Assembly (NCBI RefSeq): GCF_030161635.1
Contig: NZ_BSUO01000001.1
Span: 2,337,199-2,401,198, forward strand
Length of the DNA stretch: 64,000 nt
Direction of reading: 5' to 3'
Source of the DNA: Mobilicoccus caccae
Lineage (GTDB): Bacteria; Actinomycetota; Actinomycetes; Actinomycetales; Dermatophilaceae
Under the pieces are notes generated by a model. It was not told where the DNA came from. It did not search any database and saw nothing but the letters and a program-made list of their open reading frames with translations. Position 1 is the first letter of the stretch. Each line of letters begins with the position of its first letter. Positions 47,413 to 55,620 of this stretch are shown here, one piece after another. Position numbers and translations under genes: made by a program.

Positions 47413-48555
47413 CTGACACGCCGGCTCAGCTGGCGGGGAAGGTCATGTGATGACCGAGAAGATCACGAGCGTGAGCTCGATGCCGAAGAAGGTGAAGAAG
47501 ACGACCTCGCGCAGCGAGGCCGAGCAGGCTGCGGTCCGGGAGCTGGTCAAAGCCGCCCGGGCCCGTGGTGAGGACCTGACCGGCCCGGACGGGCTGCTCA
47601 AATCAATCACCGCCACCGTCCTGGAGACAGCGCTGGAAGAGGAGCTGACCGAGCACCTCGGCCACGAGAAGCACCAGGTACCCAGCGCGGAGAACGGCAA
47701 CATCCGCAACGGCACCCGACCCAAGACGGTGCTGACCGACGCCGCCGGAGAGGTGACGATCGCGGTCCCCCGGGACCGGGCCGGCACGTTCGAGCCGGTG
47801 ATCGTCAAGAAGCGACAGCGGCGCCTCTCGGACGTGGACGCGGTCGCGATCAGCCTGTTCGCCAAGGGCCTGACGACCGGTGAGATCAGCGCGCACTTCC
47901 ACGAGGTGTACGGCGCCTCCATCAGCAAGGACACGGTCTCAAGGATCACGGACAAGGTGCTCGAGGAGATGGCCGCCTGGTCCTCCCGGCCGCTGCAACC
48001 GGTGTACGCGGCCATCTTCATCGACGCGATCTACGTCAAGGTTCGCGACGGGCAGGTCGGCAACCAACCCTTCTACGCCGCGATCGGCGTCGACCTGAAC
48101 GGCCGGCGAGACGTCCTGGGCCTGTGGGCCGGGCAGGGAGGTGGTGAGTCGGCGAAGTTCTGGATGAACGTGCTGGCGGACCTGAAGAACCGCGGCGTGC
48201 GCGACGTGTTCTTCATCGTCTGCGACGGCCTCAAAGGACTGCCCGACAGCGTGAACGCCGTCTTCCCCCAGGCGATCGTGCAGGCCTGCGTGATCCACCT
48301 CATCCGGGCGACGCTGCGCTACGCCTCGCGGAAATACTGGGACCAGCTGGCCAAGGACCTGCGCCGCATCTACACCGCACCCTCGGTCGAGGCAGCATGG
48401 GCGGCGTTCGAGGAGCTGGAGGAGAAATGGGGCAAGCCTACCCGGCCATCCCCAAGATGTGGAGAGCGGCGTGGGAGGAGTTCATCCCCTTCCTGGCCTA
48501 CGACGTGGAGATCCGCCGGGTGCTGTTCTCCACCAACGCCATCTGGGTGTTTGGC

Positions 48556-48740
48556 TATGCACGTCGCCTCGGCCTCGCGAGCAGGGGCGATCGGTCGGCC
48601 CTGGCTCTGAACGCTATTGACCTTGGTGTCCTTGATTCGAACTGCCGGGCCGGCCGTCTGGGCGCGGGCCCGGGTGCCTGGCTTGAAGAGAGCCTGCACG
48701 ACTCAACCCAGATCTGCCGGCGACCCGGACCCGCTGCCCG
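48556..48740 (+). ncRNA. Predicted bridge RNA of the IS110-family element
   Basis: Two stem-loops are visible. The first (arms 48592-48605 and 48644-48656) holds AACGCTATTGA (48610-48620), which matches the left target aacgccatcga with only C-to-T changes that still allow G-U pairing. It also holds CTTGAT (48631-48636), complementary to the right target atcgag with one G-U pair. The second (arms 48664-48675 and 48723-48734) holds AAGAGAGC (48686-48693), identical to the element's right end (49870-49877), and ACCCAGAT (48706-48713), the exact reverse complement of the left junction 48541-48548. The order target-loop then donor-loop is that known for IS621. Transcript ends are approximate. Confidence 0.78.
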
Positions 48741-48770
48741 CACCGTAACGCGTCGCAGGAGGAGCACCTC

Positions 48771-49868
48771 ATCACCACGTCAGCCGTCGCGGGGATCGAC
48801 CCGCACAAACACTCGGGCACCGTCGCCGTCCTGTCCGCCACGGGCGAGCTCATCACCTGCGAGTCCTTCGAGATCAGCTTCGAAGGCCTGGCGCGCCTGC
48901 TGGAGATCCTCACGGGCACCGGCGCGGTCATAGACCGGGTCGGGGTCGAAGGCTCCGCCAGCCTCGGGGCGCCCGTGGTGGCCGCTCTGCGAGCCAGCGG
49001 GTATGACGTTCGAGAGGTTCAAGCCTCCCGCACCAACGACCGACGCCGCCGTCGGCACCGGGCCAAGACCGACATCACCGACGCCCACGCGATCGCAGCC
49101 GAGACCCTCGCCGATCCCGCGCTGCCGCCCGCCCGCAAGCACGTCGAGACCCCGTCACCGGCATGGGACACGCTGCGCGTCCTGAGATCGCAACGGGAAT
49201 CTCTTGTCCTGCAGCGGGTTCGGCTGCTGACCGAGGCCGAGCCCGTCCTGTGCGCCCTGCCCGTCGAGATCCGCGACCAACTGCCCGCGACCAGCCGCGT
49301 CATGGCCGCACTGAAGACGATCCGCACCCTCGACACCGGCGCCCTGTCCCGTGCCGACTCGGCCCGGATCCGGTGGCTGCAATCAACCCTGTCAGCGGTC
49401 GACGCCATCACCATCGGCCTCAAAAAGCTCGACGCTGAAGTCCCCGCACTCCTGAGCGAACTGGGCTGCACCCTCACCGAGATCGTCGGTGTCGGCGTGG
49501 TCACCGCCATGACGCTGCTCACCGAAATCGGCGACCCGACCCGGTTCGAGACCGAAGCCCAGTTCGCCCGGTGGTGCGGCGCCGCACCCGTGGCCGTGTC
49601 CTCCGGAGAGGGCCACGGCCAGCCCCGACGACATCGCCTCGACCTGGCCGGCAACCGTCAAGTCAACAGCGTCCTGCACATCGTCCACGTCACCCAGGCA
49701 CGCATGCACGAGCCAGCCAAGACCTACCTCGCCAAGAGCAGCGCAACTGGCAAGACAGCCCGCGGTGCCCGCCGCGCCCACAAGCGTCAACTCGCCAACG
49801 TCATCATCAGACACATGTGGAACGACGCCAAGCGAGCCCCAACCGCCCCCTCAACCGTCGCCGCTTGA
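48771..49868 (+). CDS. IS110-family recombinase (DEDD transposase)
   Basis: The frame encodes about 365 residues. The N-terminal RuvC-like domain shows D10 (GIDPHKHSGTVAV), E60 (VGVEGSASLG), and D101 and D104 (KTDITDAHAIA). The C-terminal Transposase_20 domain shows EIVGVGVVTAMTLLTEIGD and FARWCGAAPVAVSSGEGHGQ, with the candidate catalytic serine at 277 or 278. No ATG, GTG or TTG exists before 48975, which would remove the first catalytic Asp and Glu. AGGAGG (48757-48762) lies eight bases before ATC ACC ACG at 48771, so translation from ATC, or a mutated ATG, is proposed. The stop overlaps a TTGACA box. Confidence 0.85.
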   Translation: MTTSAVAGIDPHKHSGTVAVLSATGELITCESFEISFEGLARLLEILTGTGAVIDRVGVEGSASLGAPVVAALRASGYDVREVQASRTNDRRRRRHRAKTDITDAHAIAAETLADPALPPARKHVETPSPAWDTLRVLRSQRESLVLQRVRLLTEAEPVLCALPVEIRDQLPATSRVMAALKTIRTLDTGALSRADSARIRWLQSTLSAVDAITIGLKKLDAEVPALLSELGCTLTEIVGVGVVTAMTLLTEIGDPTRFETEAQFARWCGAAPVAVSSGEGHGQPRRHRLDLAGNRQVNSVLHIVHVTQARMHEPAKTYLAKSSATGKTARGARRAHKRQLANVIIRHMWNDAKRAPTAPSTVAA

Positions 49869-49870
49869 CA
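49865..49870 (+). promoter_or_regulatory. Consensus -35 box at the right end of the IS110-family element
   Basis: A perfect ttgaca lies across the recombinase stop codon, ten bases from the right end. In the excised circle, 17 bases would separate it from ttggct (48551-48556) of the left end. This fits the junction promoter known to drive bridge RNA and recombinase in circularised IS110 elements. The -10 match is modest. Confidence 0.5.
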
Positions 49871-50097
49871 AGAGAGCTTCGAGTCCCTGCACGCCAGGTA
49901 CCGGCGCGCGGTCACCGTGCGCGGGCACTTTCCGACCGAGCAGGCCGCCCTCAAGTGCCTGTACCTGGTCACCAGGGGCCTGGACCCCAAGGGCACCGGC
50001 CAGGCACGATGGACCATGCGGTGGAAGCCCGCGCTCAACGCTTTCGCCGTCACCTTCGCCGACCGCATGCCGGCCGCGGAGAACCTCTGAGATGAAC

Positions 50098-50127
50098 GCC
50101 GGAAACACCGTTCATCGGACAGACCCC
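50098..50127 (-). repeat. IS256 right inverted repeat
   Basis: Read on the minus strand this end starts ggggtctgtccgatg and continues aacggtgtttccggc, mirroring the left repeat. It follows the transposase stop by seven bases. Confidence 0.85.
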
Positions 50128-50307
50128 GAAAAGGTGCCGGGCACCGAGGATTTCGTGAGGGTTCTGTGAGGCGCACGCGAGACGGGCGAGAGACGGGCTC
50201 CGTACCTTCGTGGATGTCGGGGGGTCCATGAACGTCCACGCGGGGCGGGACCGGTTCGGGGGAACGGGTCCGCCTCGCGTGGGGAGTGGCGAAGGGGTCG
50301 CCACGCA

Positions 50308-50358
50308 CGACAACGCCGGTGCGATCACCAACAGGGGGTGATCGCACCGGCGTTGTCG
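50308..50358. terminator. Long perfect hairpin (22-bp stem)
   Basis: Positions 50308-50329 and 50337-50358 are perfectly complementary over 22 bases around aacaggg. The stem is far longer than needed for a simple terminator and no T run follows. It lies in the 376-base gene-free stretch between the IS256 end and the DUF4298 gene. A strong bidirectional terminator is the simplest reading. A remnant of a palindromic repeat is the alternative. Confidence 0.55.
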
Positions 50359-50432
50359 TATGCCCGGGGTCGGGGCGACCGCCGAGGCCGCCTGCAGCGC
50401 AGCCCGGAACGCTCCTGACCTCGTCCGCACAG

Positions 50433-50467
50433 GAGAAAGGCCGGGGAGCGAGCCCCCGGCCATTCTC
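50433..50467 (-). terminator. Hairpin downstream of the DUF4298 gene
   Basis: gagaa (50433-50437) pairs with ttctc (50463-50467) and ggccgggg (50439-50446) with ccccggcc further in, giving a stem of about 13 bp. It lies 37 bases beyond the stop of the minus-strand DUF4298 gene, where a terminator is expected. Apart from this and the 22-bp hairpin, the stretch 50128-50503 shows nothing supportable. Confidence 0.6.
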
Positions 50468-50503
50468 ATCTGCTCTCGACCGTCGGTGTCCTCGGCGGAG
50501 GGC

Positions 50504-50833
50504 TCAATACCGCCTCGAATCGAGACCCGACGTGAGCTCCGCGGTGACGATCCGTAGCAGACGCTGCATCCGGTCGTCGAGCCCCGCGCCGGCCTCCCAC
50601 ACCGAGTCCTGATCCATCACGGGCGGCAGCACCGCCTGGGGGTCGGCGTCGTACATCGCGGCCAGGTGCTCCTGGCCGGCACCCTCGTAGTAGTCCACCA
50701 GCCCACGCATCCGAGCGATGGCCTCCTCCAGCCACGGCAGGATCTCGTCGAGTCTGGCCAGGTCGCCCTGGCACCGTTCCAACAGCGTCTGTGCCTGGTC
50801 GATCGCGACCCTGGCATCCTCGTTCGAAGTCAT
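50504..50833 (-). CDS. DUF4298 family protein
   Basis: The 109-residue helical protein matches DUF4298: an acidic N-terminal helix (IDQAQTLLERCQGDLARLDE), then MRGLVDYYEGAGQEHLAAMY and PPVMDQDSVWEAGAGLDDRM. Function is unknown. The ATG at 50833 gives the normal family length, and the frame's longer extension to 51037 lies antisense to the next gene's promoter and start. It diverges from a TSUP transporter gene. Confidence 0.65.
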   Translation of the reverse strand: MTSNEDARVAIDQAQTLLERCQGDLARLDEILPWLEEAIARMRGLVDYYEGAGQEHLAAMYDADPQAVLPPVMDQDSVWEAGAGLDDRMQRLLRIVTAELTSGLDSRRY

Positions 50834-50936
50834 GGCATCAGAGTAGGAACGTCGCCTCACACGGTGCTCACGCGGACATCTCGCCACACCCACGATCAGC
50901 CCGTCTCGCCATGCTCCCGGGCGCCCAAGGCAGGAT

Positions 50937-51698
50937 GTGCGGATGCCACCGGAAGTCTCCCTGCTCATCACGTGTGCCTCGCTCGTCGTCGCCACGATCG
51001 CGCAACGGGTGGTCGGCATGGGTTTCGGCATCATCATGGCGCCCGTGGTGGCGATCGTCGCCGGGCCCTACTCGGCGGTCCTGGTCGTCAATCTCTTCGC
51101 GGCGCTCGCGTGCGCGCTGATGGTGCCCTACCTGTGGCGCGACATCGACTGGGGTCGACTGCTGTGGCTCGTCGTCCCCGCCTCCTTCGGCAGCATCGTC
51201 GGGCTGCTCCTCGCCCGCGTGACCGACGCTGACGTGCTTCGCCTCGGAGTCGGGGTGGCAGCGATCCTCGGCGTGGTCGTGTCCGTGGTCTTCGAGCGCG
51301 GCGAGCACACCGTCGACGCAGCGGCGGCGCGCACCGCGTCGGGGACGACGATCGGCATCCTCAACTCCGCCGTCGCCCTGGGCGCTCCGGCGATCGCCGT
51401 CTACAGCATGCTGAGCCGGTGGAGCGGGCCGTCGTTCTCGGCGACGATGCAGCCGTTCTGGGTCGTGCTCAGTCTCATGACCCTGCTCCAACGTCAGGTC
51501 ATCGCCCCCGGTGGCGCCCCCGCATGGCCGTGGTGGGGATGGGCCTGCGCGGCGATGGCCACCGTCGTCGGCAGCATCACCGCAGAGCGCGTCGCCCACC
51601 GGGTCACCCCACGCGCGGCGCGGCTCGCGGTGATCGTCCTGTCCCTCACCGCCGGCCTCAGCGTCACCGGTGTCGGAATCTTCGGGCTCCTCGGCTGA
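50937..51698 (+). CDS. TSUP (TauE/SafE) family membrane exporter
   Basis: The 253-residue protein has about eight membrane spans in two repeated halves. TauE/SafE features are QRVVGMGFGIIMAPVVAIVA in the first half and SGTTIGILNSAVALGAPAIA in the second. Family members move sulfite, sulfoacetate or other organic anions. The start is either the GTG at 50937 or the ATG at 50943. No sulfur-metabolism gene is adjacent, so the substrate is open. Confidence 0.8.
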   Translation: MRMPPEVSLLITCASLVVATIAQRVVGMGFGIIMAPVVAIVAGPYSAVLVVNLFAALACALMVPYLWRDIDWGRLLWLVVPASFGSIVGLLLARVTDADVLRLGVGVAAILGVVVSVVFERGEHTVDAAAARTASGTTIGILNSAVALGAPAIAVYSMLSRWSGPSFSATMQPFWVVLSLMTLLQRQVIAPGGAPAWPWWGWACAAMATVVGSITAERVAHRVTPRAARLAVIVLSLTAGLSVTGVGIFGLLG

Positions 51699-51746
51699 GC
51701 GACCCTCGACACCACCGGCCAGGCTCCGTCGTCCGGGCGAGGTCGC

Positions 51747-53341
51747 TCAGTGCCGGAACGTGGCGACGGCCGTCTGCAGATCCTGGGACATCACCTGGAG
51801 ACGGTTCGCGGCCTCACGCACCTGGGTGGCCTCGTCGACGGTGTGCTGGGCCCGGTCGGCGAGACCGCGGGCGCCCTCGGCGACGGATCGACCGTCGTCG
51901 GCGGCGCCCTGGACGCTGCGACTCATCTCCTGGGTCGTGGCGGTCTGTTGATCGACCGCCCCGGCGATGGCGACCTGGTAGTCGTTGATCTGGCCGATGA
52001 CCTGCGCGATCTCCCCGATGGCCGCCATGGCACCGTCGACCTCGGACTGCATGGAGACCACCTGCTGGGCGATGTCCTCGCTCGCGCGGGCACTCTCCTG
52101 CGCGAGATCCTTGACCTCCCCGGCCACGACGGCGAACCCCTTGCCGGTCTCCCCGCCCGCGCCGCCTCGATCGTCGCGTTGAGGGCCAGCAGGTTGGTCT
52201 GCTCGGCGATCCCGGCGATCGCCTTGACGACCTCGCTGATCCGGCGCGACGAATCGCCGAGCCGGCCGACCGTGGCCGTGGTGGACTCCGCGGTACGGAC
52301 CGCGTCGGCGGCCACCCTCGCCGCGGCGTTGGCGTTGTCCGCGATCTGGCCGATGGACGCGCTCATCTCCTCGGTCCCGGCGGCGACGGTCTCCACCCCG
52401 TCGCGGATGTGGTCGACGTCGCCGAGCATTCTGCCCGCGTGCTGCGAGGTCTCCTGCGCCGAGCGGTCGATCCTATCCCCCGCACCGGTGAGCGAGTCGG
52501 ACGCCTCGACCAGTCCTGCCGACGTGCCCTCGACGCGACCGATCACGTCACCCACTCGGTCCAGAGTCGTGTTGAGCGCGATGTTGAGGTCGTCCAGGCA
52601 GGTGCCGTCACCCTTGACGGGGAACCGGTCCGTGAGATCGGCCTCCTCCAGCTTGTGCGTCGCGCGCCGGATCGGTCGGATGATGCTGCCCGCCAGTCGC
52701 GATCCTGCGAGAAGGGCGAACAGCATGAGGGGCAGGCTCCACAGCGCGAGCTTGCCACCCGATGCCCATGCCGCCCCGTTGACGTCGTCGGTGTAGAGGC
52801 CCGACCCGATCACCCATCCCCACGGCGCGTATCCGGTGACGTAGGAGATCTTCGGCTGGGGGTCCTGCGCCCCCGGCTTGGGCCACATGTAGGGGACGAA
52901 CCCCGATCCCTGCGACTTGACGACCGCGACGAACTCCTTGAACAGGAACACCCCGTTCGGATCCTTGTTCGTGGACAGGTCCGTGCCGTCGAGCTCCGGC
53001 TTGATCGGGTGCATGACCATCGTCGGGTGCATGTCGTTCACCCAGAAGTACTCCTGGCCGGCGTAACGCATCCCGCGCAGCTCGGTCAGGGCGGCGGCCT
53101 TGGCCTGCTCCTCGCTCATCGCCCCCGTGCGGGCCTGTTCGCCGTAGAACTCGACGACCCCGTGGGCCACCTCGACCACCGACTGAACCCGGTCGCGGCG
53201 TTCGTCGAGGATCAGACTCCGCTGCTGTACCGCCCCCAAGGTGATCACGAGCAGCATGCCCACGATCGCCAGCAGGGTCATGAGCAGCAGCTTGGTCTGG
53301 ATCCCGCCCTTGAACATCCCTCTGTCGAACAACCGCCGCAT
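51747..53341 (-). CDS. Methyl-accepting chemotaxis protein with sCache domain, one frameshift in this sequence
   Basis: The order is an N-terminal membrane span (about 17-40), a periplasmic single-Cache domain (QEYFWVNDMHPTMVMHPIKP, GTDLSTNKDPNGVFLFKEFV, YVTGYAPWGWVIGSGLY), a second span with HAMP-like IIRPIRRATHKLEEADLTDR, and the signalling hairpin (AGIAEQTNLLALNATIEAAR). The frame breaks at 52151-52154 exactly at the conserved EAARAGE-TGKGFAVVAGEV tip. One restored base gives 1596 nt, 531 residues. It senses small carboxylates in related proteins. It implies a chemotaxis system and motility in this organism. Confidence 0.85.
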
Positions 53342-53705
53342 GTGTCCCCCTGATTCGACTGACCACGGCCGACGAGGAGGCCGGAACGTGCCCTCTGCTG
53401 GATCGGCCACACATGGATCACGCGGCACCTGCACGCCGAGGACCGACCGCGGCGAGTGACATCCGGTCATCAGATCGACGCGAGCGCAGACCATCTGAGG
53501 GATTTGGCCGACGCGGGCGCTGCACACACCGGAGGCTCGGTGAGAGGCGGGGTCGCCTCGGACGGTCGTCCTCTCACGAGCTCGGTCGGCCGAGGTCGGC
53601 ACGTGGCGATGGCCGCACCGCAGCACCACCGCCCACCCTTCCGGGCTGCGGGGCGCGTCTCGAGGCGCGAGCATGGGAGCCGACCGCCACGACAGAAGGA
53701 GCCGC
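53342..53705. other. Gene-free stretch upstream of the chemoreceptor
   Basis: Between the divergent starts of the chemoreceptor and the reductase no frame looks coding, and I find no hairpin or repeat. It presumably holds both promoters. AAGGAG just before 53706 is the reductase ribosome site. Confidence 0.5.
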
Positions 53706-54722
53706 ATGACCCAGACGACCCGCATCGTGCTCGCCCAGCGCCCGCACGGGGAACCGACCGACGACGACCTGCGCATCGAGACCGGGGAGCTTCCCGCTCC
53801 CGAGAACGGTCAGGCGCTGTTGCAGACGCTCTACCTGTCCCTCGACCCGTACATGCGCGGGCGGATGGACGACGCGGAGTCCTACGCTCAGCCGGTGGGG
53901 GTCGGGGAGACGATGTGCGGCGGCACCGTGTCCCGCGTCCTCGACTGCCCCGGCGGCGAGTTCCAGCGCGATGACATCGTTCTCGGCTACGGCGGGTGGC
54001 AGTCGCACTCGGTCGAGAACGCCCGCCACCTGGTGCAGCTCGACCCAGATCGCGCTCCCGTCTCGACAGCGCTCGGCGTGCTGGGCATGCCCGGGTTCAC
54101 CGCCTACTCGGGCCTGCTGACGATCGGGCAGCCGGAGCCGGGCGAGACCGTCGTCGTCGCGGCCGCGACGGGTCCGGTGGGGTCGGCCGTGGGTCAGATC
54201 GCGAAGATTCGGGGTGCCCGCGCTGTGGGGATCGCCGGTGGCCCCGAGAAGTGCGCCCACCTGCACGAGCTCGGCTTCGACGCGGCCGTCGACCACCGCG
54301 ACGACGACTTCGTCGAACAGCTCACCAACGCAACGCCGGACGGCATCGACGTCTACTTCGAGAACGTCGGCGGCCCGGTGTTCGACGCTGTCGTCCGGCG
54401 CCTCAACACCTACGCCCGCGTGCCGGTGTGCGGACTCATCGCGGGGTACAACGCGACGTCCGCGCCGGAGGGGCCCGACCGGATGCCGAAGCTCATGCGT
54501 CGCATCCTCACCAAGAGCCTGACGGTTCGCGGGTTCATCCAGACCGAGTTCTGGAACGACCAGAAGTCCGACTTCCACCGCGACATGTCGGGGTGGGTGG
54601 CCGACGGGTCCGTCAAGTACAAGGAGGACGTCGTCGACGGGCTGGAGAACACTCGCGACGCCTTCCGCGGGCTGCTCACGGGCAAGAACTTCGGCAAGCT
54701 CGTCGTGCGTGTGTCCGACTGA
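53706..54722 (+). CDS. NADPH-dependent medium-chain reductase (CurA-like)
   Basis: The 338-residue zinc-free MDR enzyme has LSLDPYMRGRM near the start, the nucleotide-binding motif VVAAATGPVGSAVGQIAKIR, VDVYFENVG-type sequence (IDVYFENVGGPVFDAVVRRL) and RGFIQTEFW. It matches the curcumin/alkenal double-bond reductase group, which reduces alpha,beta-unsaturated ketones or aldehydes. A strong hairpin follows 20 bases after the stop. It is transcribed with its own promoter. Confidence 0.85.
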   Translation: MTQTTRIVLAQRPHGEPTDDDLRIETGELPAPENGQALLQTLYLSLDPYMRGRMDDAESYAQPVGVGETMCGGTVSRVLDCPGGEFQRDDIVLGYGGWQSHSVENARHLVQLDPDRAPVSTALGVLGMPGFTAYSGLLTIGQPEPGETVVVAAATGPVGSAVGQIAKIRGARAVGIAGGPEKCAHLHELGFDAAVDHRDDDFVEQLTNATPDGIDVYFENVGGPVFDAVVRRLNTYARVPVCGLIAGYNATSAPEGPDRMPKLMRRILTKSLTVRGFIQTEFWNDQKSDFHRDMSGWVADGSVKYKEDVVDGLENTRDAFRGLLTGKNFGKLVVRVSD

Positions 54723-54742
54723 GGCAGGCGTCGGCGACGGTC

Positions 54743-54776
54743 GGGTGCAGGTCCGTCCACGCAGGGACCTGCACCC
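54743..54776 (+). terminator. Hairpin terminator after the reductase gene
   Basis: gggtgcaggtcc (54743-54754) pairs perfectly with ggacctgcaccc (54765-54776) across a 10-base loop. One more C-G pair extends the stem outwards. It is well placed for termination before the AraC gene. Confidence 0.65.
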
Positions 54777-54838
54777 GGACCCTTGCGGGCGAAGGCGCGC
54801 CGGGCCATGATCGAGCCGACCTCGCCGAAGGGAGCGCG

Positions 54839-55570
54839 ATGACCGCCGCGTACGACGCCGCCGCCTTCATCCGTGAGCACGTGCGAGAGCAGATCCGCTT
54901 GGAGGACGTGGCCGACGCCGTCGGGTACAGCCCCTTCCACCTCGCGCGGATGTTCACCGCATCGGTGCGCTGCTCGCCCATGCGCTATCTCGCGGCACAC
55001 CGCTTTCACCAGGCCAAGCACCTGCTCCTGGCCGAAGGGCTGACGGTGGTCGACGTCTGTCACGAGGTGGGGTTCTCCTCCCCCGGCACCTTCACCCGTC
55101 GATTCCGGGCCGAGGTCGGCGTCACACCGGCAGAGTTGCGGGTGCTCGCCGACGAGGTGACCGAACGGCACGCGGCCCCGTTCCGCAGCGGGCCGCAACA
55201 CGGCTGGGGAATGCTGACCGGCACGGTCGAGGTCGCCCGTGAGCTCGGTCCCGATCCGCTCGTGTGGGTCGGTCTGTTCGCCCGTCCCGAACCCGCCGGG
55301 GTCCCCGCTGCAGGTCTGCTCCGGCGCGGCCCGTGCGAGTTCACGCTGCCCGTCCTGCCGACCCACCCATGGCTGCTCGCCACCGTCGTGCCGGACACCG
55401 CCGACCCCCTCATCCACCTGGCAGCTGACTGGCCCCTGGTCGCCATGCACCCCGCGCCGATCACCCGCCCGACGCACGTCCGTCTCACCACCCGTCCTGC
55501 CTTCGACTGGGAGACGCCGATCCTCACGGCACTGCCCGCACTGCGCAAGATCGGAGTGTCCGGCTCCTGA
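54839..55570 (+). CDS. AraC-family transcriptional regulator
   Basis: The 243-residue protein starts with the two AraC helix-turn-helices (residues 5-105: RLEDVADAVGYSPFHLARMF, VVDVCHEVGFSSPGTFTRRF). A C-terminal domain of about 130 residues follows that I do not recognise but which may bind a ligand. The N-terminal position of the DNA-binding domain recalls Rob/SoxS-type proteins. It precedes two VOC-protein genes in the same direction, which it may control. AAGGGAG upstream supports the ATG. Confidence 0.8.
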   Translation: MTAAYDAAAFIREHVREQIRLEDVADAVGYSPFHLARMFTASVRCSPMRYLAAHRFHQAKHLLLAEGLTVVDVCHEVGFSSPGTFTRRFRAEVGVTPAELRVLADEVTERHAAPFRSGPQHGWGMLTGTVEVARELGPDPLVWVGLFARPEPAGVPAAGLLRRGPCEFTLPVLPTHPWLLATVVPDTADPLIHLAADWPLVAMHPAPITRPTHVRLTTRPAFDWETPILTALPALRKIGVSGS

Positions 55571-55620
55571 GCCGCGCTCGTAGCGTCAGAGACGTACCTG
55601 TACCCCACACGGAGGTCACC

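Larger units (their letters stand above)
48544..49880 (+). mobile_element. IS110-family insertion sequence
   Basis: This 1337-bp element contains one DEDD/serine recombinase gene and a 227-base non-coding left end. There are no terminal inverted repeats, as expected for the IS110 group. The dinucleotide TC is present at the left junction (48542-48543) and at the right one (49879-49880), consistent with a recombined TC core. Removing exactly 1337 bases restores the IS256 transposase frame, which fixes the boundaries up to the two-base core ambiguity. Confidence 0.88.
47450..50090 (+). pseudogene. IS256-family transposase gene, split by the IS110-family element
   Basis: The two parts, 47450-48543 and 49881-50090, join to 1305 nt (434 residues) once one G is restored at the G run 48429-48432. 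Catalytic residues are D192 (IFIDAIYV), D259 (FIVCDGLKG) and E366. The D-D and D-E spacings of 67 and 107 agree with the 66 and 108 of IS256 itself. The interruption falls between I365 and E366 of the STNAIESL motif, removing the catalytic glutamate from the first part. The second part continues ESLHARYRRAVTVRGHFPTE to PAAENL. Confidence 0.9.
47383..50127 (+). mobile_element. IS256-family insertion sequence, interrupted by an IS110-family element
   Basis: The ends carry inverted repeats that match at 25 of 30 positions (left 47383-47412, right 50098-50127; both share ggggNctgtccg and aacggtgtttc). Without the nested 1337 bp the element is 1408 bp, normal for the family, and holds one transposase gene. 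The flanks (gccggcac left, gaaaaggt right) show no 8-bp duplication, so the chromosomal neighbourhood has been rearranged since insertion. The transposase is split, so the element cannot move by itself. Confidence 0.9.
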
